Notes under the pieces: generated by a model
What the model saw: only the letters and a program-made list of their open reading frames with translations
What the model was told of the DNA's origin: nothing
The model's database searches: none
Assembly (NCBI RefSeq): GCF_019966575.1
Contig: NZ_JAINFK010000001.1
Span: 372,001 to 436,000, forward strand
From: Oricola cellulosilytica
GTDB taxonomy: Bacteria; Pseudomonadota; Alphaproteobacteria; Rhizobiales; Rhizobiaceae
Direction of reading: 5' to 3'
Length of the DNA stretch: 64,000 nucleotides
Made by a program: the position numbers and the translations under genes
Shown: piece after piece, positions 9,963-18,372 of the stretch
Position numbering within the stretch: the first letter of the stretch is position 1
Layout: each line of letters begins with the position of its first letter

Positions 9963-11543
9963 GTGTCCGTCGAAAAATCGCTGAGAAAAGCCAGATCGCT
10001 CGCCAAGGCCGGCGACTTCCTTGCGGCGAAGCAGGCCTATGAGACGATCCTCGCGAACTATCCCGGGAACAAACGCGCGCAGGAGGGGCTGAAAAATCTG
10101 GCGGCTATCCGGGAAAACAGCCAAACCCCGACTCGTCAAGATGTGGAGATGCTGCTTTCACTGCACCGTGACGGCAAGCTTCACGACGCCTTGGCACGAG
10201 GCAAATCACTGGTGTCGCGCTATCCGAACGTCGCAGCGTTGCATAACATCCTGGGCGGGGTGTACGGCGAACTCGACCGTATCGAGGAAGCAATCGCCAG
10301 CTACGAACGGTCGATCGCGCTGTCACCGCAACAGGCCGACGCGCACAGCAACCTCGGCGCCGCGCTGAACCAGGCAGGACACCACGAACAGGGCCTCGCA
10401 CATCTGGAAGAGGCGGTCCGCCTGCAGCCGGATTATGCGGAGGCCTACAACAATCTCGGTCTCACGCTCTCCGCATTGGGGCGGTCTGAGGAAGCCGTGA
10501 AACGGTTACGCCGGGCGATCGAGCTGCGGCCCGACTATGCAGCCGCGCATCGTCATTTGAGCAATGCGAAAAAATACATCGTGGGCGATCCGCACGTCGG
10601 GGAAATGCGAAAGGCACTCGCCACGATCCCGGGGCACTCGCAGGAAGCCGCTCACTTGCACTTTGCCCTCGGCAAGGCTTTCGACGACATTGACGAGCCA
10701 GGCACGGCATTCCGCCATTTTGCGGCCGGAAACCGCATCCGGAAATCGCGAAACGGAGATCTGATCGACCGGCACAGGAAACAGTTCGATCGTGTCAAAG
10801 CGATGTTCAGCCCCTCGCCGCCCCCCGTCGCGCCGGCCCACCTCGGAAAGCGGATGATCTTCATCGTCGGCATGCCGCGCTCAGGGACATCGTTGGTTGA
10901 ACAGATCCTTGCAAGCCACTCGAGCGTGCATGGCGCAGGCGAACTCGGACTGCTTGACGAGACCTGCGGCAAGATCCTCGCGAGGGGCAAATCCACGGTC
11001 CCAGCGGCGCAACTCGCAACCCTGCGATCGGAGTATCTGACCGGGATCAGCCGAAGGGACATCAGGGAAAGCGTCGTGACCGACAAGATGCCGACGAACT
11101 TCCGCTGGATCGGCTTCATCGCGACCGCCTTCCCGGATGCGACGATCGTGCATGTCAGGCGGAATGCGGTCGCCACGTGCTGGTCGATCTTCAAGCAGTA
11201 TTTTCCGACGAGCGGACTGGACTTTGCTTGGGATCTCGACGATCTCGCCCGCTACTACCGGCTGTACGAGGATCTGATGGATTTCTGGCACCGGAGGTTC
11301 CCGGGCCGAATTTCCGATCTGAAGTACGAGGCGCTGACCGAGCGCCAGGAGGCGGAAACCCGCAAATTGCTCGAGGCTTGCGGGCTGGACTGGGAACCGG
11401 CCTGCCTTGATTTCCACCGCACCAGCCGAGCGGTGAACACGGCCAGCAGCCACCAGGTGCGAAGGAAGATGTACACCGGCAGTTCGGACGACTGGACGCG
11501 ATACCGGGCCCACCTCGGCCCGCTGCTTGGCCTCGCGGACTGA
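9963..11543 (+). CDS. TPR-repeat sulfotransferase (paralogue 2)
   Basis: A 526-residue protein with the same plan as its upstream neighbour. N-terminal TPRs include AYNNLGLTLSALGRSEEAVK, followed by a PAPS-dependent sulfotransferase domain with GMPRSGTSLVEQILASH near residue 303 and HVRRNAVATCWSIFKQYF near residue 398. The two proteins end alike (KMYTGSS, then GPLL). The start is GTG at 9963, supported by GAGG eight bases upstream and by alignment with paralogue 1 (SVEKSLRKA versus SVDKAFRQA). The intergenic gap is 136 bp. It ends 19 bp before the convergent SLC13-type gene. Substrate unknown; a recent tandem duplication that has since diverged is likely. Confidence 0.85.
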   Translation: MSVEKSLRKARSLAKAGDFLAAKQAYETILANYPGNKRAQEGLKNLAAIRENSQTPTRQDVEMLLSLHRDGKLHDALARGKSLVSRYPNVAALHNILGGVYGELDRIEEAIASYERSIALSPQQADAHSNLGAALNQAGHHEQGLAHLEEAVRLQPDYAEAYNNLGLTLSALGRSEEAVKRLRRAIELRPDYAAAHRHLSNAKKYIVGDPHVGEMRKALATIPGHSQEAAHLHFALGKAFDDIDEPGTAFRHFAAGNRIRKSRNGDLIDRHRKQFDRVKAMFSPSPPPVAPAHLGKRMIFIVGMPRSGTSLVEQILASHSSVHGAGELGLLDETCGKILARGKSTVPAAQLATLRSEYLTGISRRDIRESVVTDKMPTNFRWIGFIATAFPDATIVHVRRNAVATCWSIFKQYFPTSGLDFAWDLDDLARYYRLYEDLMDFWHRRFPGRISDLKYEALTERQEAETRKLLEACGLDWEPACLDFHRTSRAVNTASSHQVRRKMYTGSSDDWTRYRAHLGPLLGLAD

Positions 11544-11562
11544 CGGCGGCCGGCGGACGTGC

Positions 11563-13335
11563 TCAAAACGGAAAGAAAAAACGGATCGCCAGCACGCTCG
11601 CCAAGCCGACGAGGATGTTCATCGGCACGCCGATCTTGACGAAATCGAGGAAGCTGTAATTGGCCGCGCCATAAACCAGCGTATTGGTCTGATAGCCGAT
11701 CGGCGTGGCGAAGCTGGCGCTCGCCCCCATCATTATGGCAATCACGACCGGCCGCGGATCGATCCCGATCTCGTTGGCGAGGCTGATGGCGATCGGGGTC
11801 AGGACCACGGCGACTGCATTGTTGGTCACCGACTCGGTCAGCACAGAGGCAAGCGCGTAAACCGCCATCAGGAGAAGGATGGGTGGAAGGTCGCTGAGGA
11901 GCGGCGCAAGGCCTTCGACGATCATTGCGACGGCCCCGGCATTCTCCAGCCCCTTGCCGACAATCAGCATCGAGAAGATAAGCACAAGGATGGAGCCGTC
12001 GATGGAATCCCAAGCCTCTTCTGCATCGAGGCATTTCAGGATCAGGAGCGCCGCGACGGCGACCATTGCCAGAACGCCGAGATCCATGATGTTGAAGGCG
12101 GCAAGCGCCACAACAGCGCCGAGAGCTCCGAGCGCAATGGGCGCGCGCGAGCGGCGATAGGCGCGGCCGGTCGGGCGTGAAATGGAGACCAACGCCGCCT
12201 CCTCCGCCAGTTCGTCGAACCCTTCGGCCGGCCCTTCCAGAAGAAGCTTGTCGGCGGGCTTGAGCCGCACGTTTGCAAGATCCGGCCCCGGGATATGTCC
12301 GTGCCGGCTGGCACCAAGAATCCGCAGACCGAACCTTCTTCCCAGCGAGAGATCAGCGATCCTCTCGCCGACATTGCGCTTGGCCGGTGCGACAACCGCT
12401 TCGACCACCACATTTTCACCAGGGCGACGCCGACCCAGACCGAGACGGAGGTGCTCCTCGTCGTTCAATGTAAGGAGTTCGGACGTGCTGCCGAGAAGAA
12501 TCAGGACATCGCCTTTCACCAGCTGAATTTCATCAAGTTCGCTGCGGATAATGTTGCCGTTGCGCCGCAGGCCCACAATCCGCATGTCCGCATGGCGGAA
12601 ATCCGTCAATTCGCCCAACGTCTTCCCGGTATAGGGCTCAGCATCGCGGATCGAGACCTCCGAGAGAAAGCTGCTTTCCGCCATCAACTTCTCTTCCGCT
12701 CCGCTTTCACGTCTCGGCAGCAGGAGAGGTCCCAAAAACATCATCACCGCGGCGCCCGTGAGGGTTGCGACCACGCCCACCGCCGTAATTTCGAAGATCG
12801 AAAAGGCCTCGAGACCGTTCGCGCGGGCCACGCCGTCGACCAGCAGGTTCGTCGACGTGCCGATCAGGGTGCAGGAGCCGCCGAGAATGGCAGCGTAGGA
12901 GAGCGGAATAAGCAAGCGGGTTGGGGCGAGGCCAGCGGCGCCCGCGAGCCGGATCACCACAGGAATAAGAATGAGAACGACCGGCGTGTTGTTGACGAAG
13001 GCGGAGGCGAACAATGTCGCGATGAGAAACGTCGCGATCGCCGCCTTCGGCCGCGTCGATGCGTGCGTGACAACAAGCTCGGCGAGTTGCTCGAGGACGC
13101 CTGTCCGCACCAGAGCCCCGGATATGACGAACATCGCGGCGATGGTAATGGGCGCCGTGTTGGAGAACACGCCCATTACTTCCTCGGCTTCGAGGAAACC
13201 GAGGAGCACGAACGCGGCAGCACCCGCAGCCGCGCTTACCTCGGGCGGATACTTCTCCCATATGAACAAGATGAAAAGAATGCCGAGAAGCACCAGCGCG
13301 ACAAGCGGTTCGTATCCGACAACCAGGTTCGACAT
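11563..13335 (-). CDS. SLC13-family transporter with TrkA-C domains
   Basis: A 590-residue inner-membrane carrier. Hydrophobic N- and C-terminal halves (for example LVALVLLGILFILFIW and FVNNTPVVLILIPVVIRL) flank a soluble central section of about 200 residues. Two RCK-C/TrkA-C domains are visible there (LRRNGNIIRSELDEIQLVKGDVLILLG and ASRHGHIPGPDLANVRLKPADKLLLEG). The NNTPV and SVTNNAVAVVLTPIA segments are the paired ion/substrate hairpins of the SLC13/DASS family. Related proteins move dicarboxylates, sulfate or other anions; the substrate cannot be assigned. It lies downstream of the penicillin-binding protein gene on the same strand, separated by about 120 bp. Confidence 0.85.
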   Translation of the reverse strand: MSNLVVGYEPLVALVLLGILFILFIWEKYPPEVSAAAGAAAFVLLGFLEAEEVMGVFSNTAPITIAAMFVISGALVRTGVLEQLAELVVTHASTRPKAAIATFLIATLFASAFVNNTPVVLILIPVVIRLAGAAGLAPTRLLIPLSYAAILGGSCTLIGTSTNLLVDGVARANGLEAFSIFEITAVGVVATLTGAAVMMFLGPLLLPRRESGAEEKLMAESSFLSEVSIRDAEPYTGKTLGELTDFRHADMRIVGLRRNGNIIRSELDEIQLVKGDVLILLGSTSELLTLNDEEHLRLGLGRRRPGENVVVEAVVAPAKRNVGERIADLSLGRRFGLRILGASRHGHIPGPDLANVRLKPADKLLLEGPAEGFDELAEEAALVSISRPTGRAYRRSRAPIALGALGAVVALAAFNIMDLGVLAMVAVAALLILKCLDAEEAWDSIDGSILVLIFSMLIVGKGLENAGAVAMIVEGLAPLLSDLPPILLLMAVYALASVLTESVTNNAVAVVLTPIAISLANEIGIDPRPVVIAIMMGASASFATPIGYQTNTLVYGAANYSFLDFVKIGVPMNILVGLASVLAIRFFFPF

Positions 13336-13456
13336 TCACGGCCCCTAGCAGCGGTACGCAGCGCCGCCGGGCAGTCAAGCTACGAGAACCGGATTTGGTT
13401 CCAAGGGCAAAGCCGAACGATATTTGTTGTGCCCCACGCCGACCCAGTTCCTGTCC

Positions 13457-15685
13457 CTAGCGGCCCAGAAGAATATCCATAACCGTCTTCCCGCCGCCAC
13501 GCGTCCGTTCCTGGCCGACTCCGACTTTCGGGCGCGGCGCGCCGGTCGACGCCGTGGTGGTGGAATCCGGTTTCGGCGGCGCGAGATCGCCTTCCGGCCG
13601 AGGTTCCGCGCGAGAAGATCGTGCACCGCCGACATCGAACAGAGGACGCGCGGCGACCTCGTTTTGCGGGCGGGCGGTCGGCATCGCGATGGCATCCGAA
13701 TATCCGGGCAGTGGCGCCACCGGAAGACCGCGATGGGCCTCCTGCATGAAAGCCTTCCATGCCAGCGCGGGCAGCGAACCGCCGGTGATTTTGTTAGTCG
13801 GCGAGGCGTTGTCGTTGCCGAACCAGATTCCGGTGGTGAAATTGCCGGTATAGCCGATAAACCACGCGTCGCGCGAATTCTGGCTGGTGCCCGTCTTGCC
13901 CGCCGCCGGGTGCGAGAACGCCGCCGCGCGGCCGGTGCCATCCGTCAGGGTGCGCGACATCATCGCGTTCATCATCCCCGCGACCCGCGCGTCGACCACA
14001 CGCCTGCCGCGGCCCGCCGGATGCTCGTAGAGCACCTTGCCGTCGAGCGACGTCACGCGGCGGATGACGAAGGGCTCCGCCGAAAAACCGCCATTGGCGA
14101 ACGGCACATAGGCCGAGGTCAGTTCGATCAGCGTGACCTCGGAGGTGCCGAGCGCCAGCGACGCGTTGGCGGTCAGGTCCGACTCGATCCCCATCCGCCG
14201 CGCGGTCGCGACGACATTGGCCGCGCCGGTCTCGACGATCAGCTGGGCGGCGACCGAGTTCAGCGATTTCGCCAGCGCCGTCTCCAACGTGACCGGGCCG
14301 TAATACTTGCCGTTGTAGTTCTCCGGCGTCCATTTGCCGATCCGGACCGGCGCGTCGTTGCGGACGCTGTCGGGCGTGCGGCCCTGTTCGAGCGCGGTCT
14401 GGAACACGAACGGCTTGAAGGCGGAACCGGGCTGGCGGCGCGCCTCGGTGGCGCGGTCGAACTGGCTGTTGGCGTAATCGTAGCCGCCGACCATGGCGCG
14501 CACCGCGCCGGAATTGTCGATCGAGACCAGCGCGCCCTGCGAGACCTTGCCCTTCTCGCCATGGGCGGCGATCAGGTCGCGGATCGTCTCCTCGGCGAAT
14601 TTCTGCAGCGACAGTTCGACGGTCGTCTCGACGACGAGATCGCGGCCGATCTCGCCGACCAGCAGCGGCAGTTCCTCCATCACCGCGTCGGCGACGTAAT
14701 GCTCCGAGCCGGTCCAGTAGGCGGCGGCGCGGGTGGCGGGCGCGGTCAGGGCGGCGGTCATCTCGCTGTCGGAGACCATGCCCTGGTCGCGCATCGCCGC
14801 GAGCACCACCTGCGCGCGCTTTTCGGCCAGCTGCGGGTTGCGCGCCGGGGACAGCCGCGACGGGGCCTTGAGGAGACCCGCCAGCAGCGCCGCCTCGGAC
14901 AGGGTGACGTCGCGCGCGCTCTTGTCGAAATAGCGCCGCGAGGCCGCCTCGACGCCGTAGGAGCCGGAGCCGAAATAGACCCGGTTCAGATACATTTCGA
15001 GGATCTGGTTCTTGGTGTATTTCCGCTCCAGCCAGAGCGCCAGAAGCACCTCCTGGACCTTGCGCCCGATGGTGCGGTCGGCGGTCAGGAACAGGTTCTT
15101 GGCAAGCTGCTGGGTGATGGTGGAGCCGCCCTGCACCAGCCGGCGATGGGCGACGTTGGTCGCCATCGCGCGGGCGAGGCCGAGCGGATCGACGCCGAAA
15201 TGGGAATAAAAGCGCCGGTCCTCGATCGCCACGGCGGCCTGGGCGATATGCGGCGACATCTGGTGGAGGCCGACCGCCTCGCCGCCGGTCGCGCCGCGAT
15301 TGGCGATCAGCGATCCCCCGGCCGAGACGATCTTCACATTGGGCGGGCGGTCGGGGATCTGCCATGTCGTCGCCGAGGGCAGCTGCGCGCCGTACCACAG
15401 GACGACGCCGGCGGCGGCGATGCCGCCCCAGATGCCGAGGATGAAGGTCCAGTAGACGAGGCCGCCGACAAGGCCGAAGAAGCCGCGCCGCGCTTTCGTG
15501 CGGCCGCGCGCGGTCCTCTTCTTCGGCGCGCGGGCCGGCGAGGATTTGCGCTTCGCCTTCGATCTGCGCCTCGGGGGCGCGGCGCGGTCGTCGTCGCTGA
15601 CCGAGAAATCGGCGGAACGGCGGCTGGCGCGCGCCTCCTCGAAGCGCGGCTCGATACGCCTTTTCGGCTTTCTTCGGCTGGGCAT
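13457..15685 (-). CDS. Class A penicillin-binding protein (PBP1 family)
   Basis: A 742-residue bifunctional peptidoglycan synthase. A very basic cytoplasmic tail (PSRRKPKRR, then RRRSKAKRKSS) precedes one membrane anchor (about residues 75-105). The GT51 glycosyltransferase domain has AIEDRRFYSHFGVD and GGSTITQQLAKNLFL. The transpeptidase domain has the active serine in GSAFKPF (SxxK), an SLNSVA (SxN) motif and KTGTS. A Pro/Arg-rich tail follows. It polymerises and crosslinks glycan strands in the periplasm. The ATG at 15685 was preferred over a GTG at 15730 because the family usually begins with this basic tail. Confidence 0.93.
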   Translation of the reverse strand: MPSRRKPKRRIEPRFEEARASRRSADFSVSDDDRAAPPRRRSKAKRKSSPARAPKKRTARGRTKARRGFFGLVGGLVYWTFILGIWGGIAAAGVVLWYGAQLPSATTWQIPDRPPNVKIVSAGGSLIANRGATGGEAVGLHQMSPHIAQAAVAIEDRRFYSHFGVDPLGLARAMATNVAHRRLVQGGSTITQQLAKNLFLTADRTIGRKVQEVLLALWLERKYTKNQILEMYLNRVYFGSGSYGVEAASRRYFDKSARDVTLSEAALLAGLLKAPSRLSPARNPQLAEKRAQVVLAAMRDQGMVSDSEMTAALTAPATRAAAYWTGSEHYVADAVMEELPLLVGEIGRDLVVETTVELSLQKFAEETIRDLIAAHGEKGKVSQGALVSIDNSGAVRAMVGGYDYANSQFDRATEARRQPGSAFKPFVFQTALEQGRTPDSVRNDAPVRIGKWTPENYNGKYYGPVTLETALAKSLNSVAAQLIVETGAANVVATARRMGIESDLTANASLALGTSEVTLIELTSAYVPFANGGFSAEPFVIRRVTSLDGKVLYEHPAGRGRRVVDARVAGMMNAMMSRTLTDGTGRAAAFSHPAAGKTGTSQNSRDAWFIGYTGNFTTGIWFGNDNASPTNKITGGSLPALAWKAFMQEAHRGLPVAPLPGYSDAIAMPTARPQNEVAARPLFDVGGARSSRAEPRPEGDLAPPKPDSTTTASTGAPRPKVGVGQERTRGGGKTVMDILLGR

Positions 15686-16051
15686 CAGGTCACTTTTTCC
15701 GTCACGCGAGACTGGGGGCGGCGGGTGCACCCTAAATGCGGCGATTTAAAGCGACGTAAACGGAAGGTGAATTGGACCGTTAAGATTGATGCGGCCGCGA
15801 GAGAGGGCGAATGCAGAGTGCCGGTCCGAAAGAGGGAAGCGGAGCGCTGAGCAAGGGGCCGGTTGCGGACTGGCCGGATTCGGCGACATCGTTCGATAAG
15901 CGGCCGTCCAGCTACCGCCCCCTAGGTGGCCATCGCCAACCACCGCGCAACCCACCAGAAGCGGACGCAGTTCAAATATAGCTCGACTCCTCATTCGGGA
16001 GAACTGCAACGTATGTGATTGATTCGGATAACTTGGCAGAGCGGGAGCGTG
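15686..16051. other. Gene-free stretch at the left edge of the nuclease island
   Basis: These 366 bases hold the upstream region of the penicillin-binding protein gene (minus strand) and then sequence without a convincing gene. The copy of the island repeat at 15841-15872 lies here. An AGAAGCGGACG motif near 15958 resembles AAAGCGGACA near 16670. No promoter was clear enough to annotate. The region looks like degraded spacer. Confidence 0.5.
15841..15872 (+). repeat. Imperfect direct repeat, left copy
   Basis: GGAGCGC followed three bases later by GCAAGGGGCCGGTTGCGGAC. The same two blocks recur at 16608-16643 with one inserted base and two substitutions in the longer block (about 20 of 23 positions alike). 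The pair encloses the free-standing Mrr-like nuclease gene. Confidence 0.6.
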
Positions 16052-16585
16052 ATGGCTGTCGATTGGAAAGAGTATCAACAGGAAGCTGCTGAGTTTTTCA
16101 GGTCACTTGGAATGACTGCGGACGTTGACGTGGCATTACAGGGCGCAAGAACCACGCATGACGTGGATGTGGTGGTAAGATCCAGACACGTCGGCTTCGA
16201 AGTCCTGTGGCTTGTCGAATGCAAGCACTGGAAATCGCCCGTTTCGAAACTTCATGTGCTCGGTCTTCGCGAGATCGTCACTGATCTTGGTGCCGACAGA
16301 GGGATCCTTCTTTGCGAGGCCGGTTTTCAATCGGGGGCGGTCGAGGCCGCGAACCTAACTAACGTGCACGCTAGCTGCCTGGCGAATCTTTCGCTGGAAA
16401 CAAAAAAAGACATATCGGCTATGCAACTACGCGATATTGCCGATCGCGTAGCGACTGCGAAGTCGCTCTATTGGGATTTGGACAAGAGCTATCGGATAAA
16501 GGTCGGCCTTCGAGCGGACACCTTTGAGCACGGCTACTCCGGTGATTTGATTGTTCAATATTCTGAGACAGTGCTGGGAGAGTGA
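16052..16585 (+). CDS. Free-standing Mrr-like restriction endonuclease
   Basis: A 177-residue protein with a PD-(D/E)xK (Mrr_cat-like) nuclease core. The helix WKEYQQEAAEFFRSLG opens it, HDVDVVV supplies the metal-binding aspartate (residues 36-42), and LVECKHW supplies the E-x-K pair (Glu56, Lys58). The helix after it carries a conserved-looking GLREIVTDLGADRGILL. The core is complete, but the C-terminus (YSGDLIVQYSETVLGE) stops soon after a beta-rich section, so the protein may be truncated. The ATG at 16052 has GGGAG upstream. It is bounded by imperfect direct repeats and precedes an ABC-3C operon whose first protein is a second Mrr-like nuclease. DNA cleavage in defence is inferred. Confidence 0.75.
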   Translation: MAVDWKEYQQEAAEFFRSLGMTADVDVALQGARTTHDVDVVVRSRHVGFEVLWLVECKHWKSPVSKLHVLGLREIVTDLGADRGILLCEAGFQSGAVEAANLTNVHASCLANLSLETKKDISAMQLRDIADRVATAKSLYWDLDKSYRIKVGLRADTFEHGYSGDLIVQYSETVLGE

Positions 16586-16876
16586 CGGAATCCTCAAGGG
16601 TTGGATCGGAGCGCGTATCCGCAAAGGGGCCGGTAGCAGACTGACTGCTTCTGCGTGCAATCCAACTGAAAGCGGACATTCTGTGTGCGAAGGTCCAGCC
16701 GTTCATTTGGGGCCGGCTGTAGAGGGCGGCGTTCGACGAAGACGCGTTGGGTAACAGACATTCAGGGCGCTAACGCGCCGACAACAGCATCCCGCCGGCG
16801 CGTGGCGCGGGCTCCTCTTAAGAAAATCTTACTCGACGAATTGCATAAGTGCGGATTTCGGAAATATAACGCAGCC
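16586..16876. other. Spacer between the two nuclease genes
   Basis: This spacer contains the right copy of the direct repeat and an AAAGCGGACA motif near 16670. No complete gene was seen. An open frame runs through it into the next gene, but the translated segment is Arg-rich and unlike the family, so it was treated as non-coding. Confidence 0.5.
16608..16643 (+). repeat. Imperfect direct repeat, right copy
   Basis: GGAGCGC, then GCAAAGGGGCCGGTAGCAGA at 16621-16640. It matches the left copy at 15841-15872 in the same orientation, 767 bp away. It lies 22 bp after the stop codon of the free-standing nuclease. Confidence 0.6.
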
Positions 16877-17881
16877 ATGGGGACAAGCTATCAATATAGA
16901 CGGCAGATTCTTGCGCTTGATGACGACCAGCTGGAAGAGTTTGTCCGTCAGTGGGCATTGAAAAAAGCTGAATACGTAGAGGTCGAGCGCTTCACCGGCA
17001 CCGGAGACATGGGAAGGGACGTGGTGGGGTTTTTATCGCCCCAACGGCATGAAGGCCCATGGCATAACTATCAGTGCAAACAGTATGGTCGCACACTGCC
17101 AACGGAGACCGGTATCTCCGAGCTTGGGAAAGTCTTGTACTATGCCTTCAAGGGCGAGTTCACCGCGCCGAAGAAGTTCTTTTTCGTTGCCCCTAGAGGG
17201 ATCAATCGCAACCTCAAAGCGTTGATTTTCAAACCTTCGAAGTTCAAGGCAACCATGATCACTGAGTGGGAAAAATACTGCGCCCACTCTATCGTTGAAA
17301 ACGAGCACATCCCGTTGGATGAGGAACTAAAAGCTTTTATTGAGGCTTGGGATTTTTCTCGAATAGCCCCGATCTCCGTCGATCTCATGCTTACCGACGC
17401 AGCTGCGATACCCGTGCTTTACCATTGGTTTGGCGCTGATCCTGGCCCGGCTCCTATCGGCGTAGCGCCTCTCGATGTTCAGGCGATCGAGTTGCCTTAC
17501 ATCCAGGGGCTTCTCGATGCCTACGGTGAACGTGAAGGCGCCGCGTTTGCCGACCATACTGCCGCGGCCGCGCATGCAGTTCACGGGCCTCACCTTCGCA
17601 TGCAGCGCGAACGATACTTTGATGCTGACGCGTTCACCAGGTTCTATCGAGATAATACGACCACGAAGGACACCGACGATCTCAGGAACGAGATACTCCA
17701 TGGCATCTATGAGACGCACGCTGCTAACCATGACGACATGCTATCGCGGATAAATGCCGTGATGATCCAGGCCGGCAACACGCAGCCAGTAGGTCCGCTC
17801 GCCAAATATGCGCGCACTCCGGTCAAGCAGGGTATTTGCCACCACTTTGTCAATGAGGGGCAATTGAAATGGAAGCTATAG
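16877..17881 (+). CDS. ABC-3C system effector: Mrr-like nuclease with C-terminal domain
   Basis: A 334-residue protein. The N-terminal part is a nuclease fold of the Mrr type: LEEFVRQWALKK, then RFTGTGDMGRDVVGF (acidic residue in GRDVVGF, about 43-52), then WHNYQCKQYG (Q-x-K, residues 66-68), where Gln replaces the more common Glu. A beta-strand FFFVAPRG follows. The rest (about residues 150-334) matches the layout of ABC-three-component C-terminal domains and ends FVNEGQLKWKL. Its stop overlaps the next start by 13 bases. ABC-3C systems are predicted from comparative genomics to sense invading nucleic acid and release a coupled effector. An upstream in-frame start (16685) was rejected because its extra 64 residues are Arg-rich. 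Confidence 0.8.
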   Translation: MGTSYQYRRQILALDDDQLEEFVRQWALKKAEYVEVERFTGTGDMGRDVVGFLSPQRHEGPWHNYQCKQYGRTLPTETGISELGKVLYYAFKGEFTAPKKFFFVAPRGINRNLKALIFKPSKFKATMITEWEKYCAHSIVENEHIPLDEELKAFIEAWDFSRIAPISVDLMLTDAAAIPVLYHWFGADPGPAPIGVAPLDVQAIELPYIQGLLDAYGEREGAAFADHTAAAAHAVHGPHLRMQRERYFDADAFTRFYRDNTTTKDTDDLRNEILHGIYETHAANHDDMLSRINAVMIQAGNTQPVGPLAKYARTPVKQGICHHFVNEGQLKWKL

Positions 17882-18372
17882 ACGCTGTGCGTCCGCCTCC
17901 GTTGTTCAATAGCGCGCTCGAGACCGGCGTCCGCGCTATTGTGGTCCTGAACGCTGCCTTTCCTCGTGTATTTGACCTGGCGCAACTGACTTGGTTTGAT
18001 CACCTTGTTGTGCACACAGCCGACGTTGGCGGACCCAAGAGTTTGCACCCTGACTTGCCTCAGCGCACCGGAGAGTTACTCGTGCGCCGACGTGTGGTCG
18101 AAGAGGGTGTTCAGTTGATGCGTCGCTTGCACATGATCAACGCCATTGCCGACGTCAACGGGATTGCCTACCAAGCATCGGAGCACGCATCCGCGCTCGT
18201 CGAGACGATGCAAACCCCTTACGCTCTGGAACTCAAGTCGAGGGCGGAATGGTTGGCCCAGAAGCTAGATGAGCTTTCGGGCGACCAACTGGCTGACCTG
18301 ATATCGGAGAAGATTGGGCGCTGGGCAGTTGAATTCCAAGGCGAAACCGGGCCGGAAAGCTCCGCGTTATGA
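17869..18372 (+). CDS. ABC-3C system middle component (MC2-like)
   Basis: A 167-residue protein. The family signature is clear: FNSALETGVRAIVVL near the start, LAQLTWFDHLVVHTADVGGP (about residues 37-56), SLHPDLPQRTGELLVRRRVV and EEGVQLMRRL. These are the hallmarks of the winged-helix-like middle component of ABC-three-component systems, thought to bridge the ATPase and the effector. It overlaps the nuclease gene by 13 bases and the ATPase gene by four (ATGA), so the three are translated as one operon. It has no catalytic motif of its own. Biochemical function is unproven for this subfamily. Confidence 0.8.
   Translation: MEAIDAVRPPPLFNSALETGVRAIVVLNAAFPRVFDLAQLTWFDHLVVHTADVGGPKSLHPDLPQRTGELLVRRRVVEEGVQLMRRLHMINAIADVNGIAYQASEHASALVETMQTPYALELKSRAEWLAQKLDELSGDQLADLISEKIGRWAVEFQGETGPESSAL

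Noticed and set aside
13424-15850. Long plus-strand reading frame (808 codons) opposite the penicillin-binding protein gene
   Set aside because: The translated product is Arg-rich with no recognisable motif, and the opposite strand has a complete PBP. It is an antisense shadow typical of GC-rich DNA.
16586-16876. Continuation of the free-standing nuclease by a frameshift into its downstream spacer
   Set aside because: The alternative frames give Arg/Ser-rich sequence without similarity to the first part, and a direct repeat lies there, so a lost C-terminus could not be shown.
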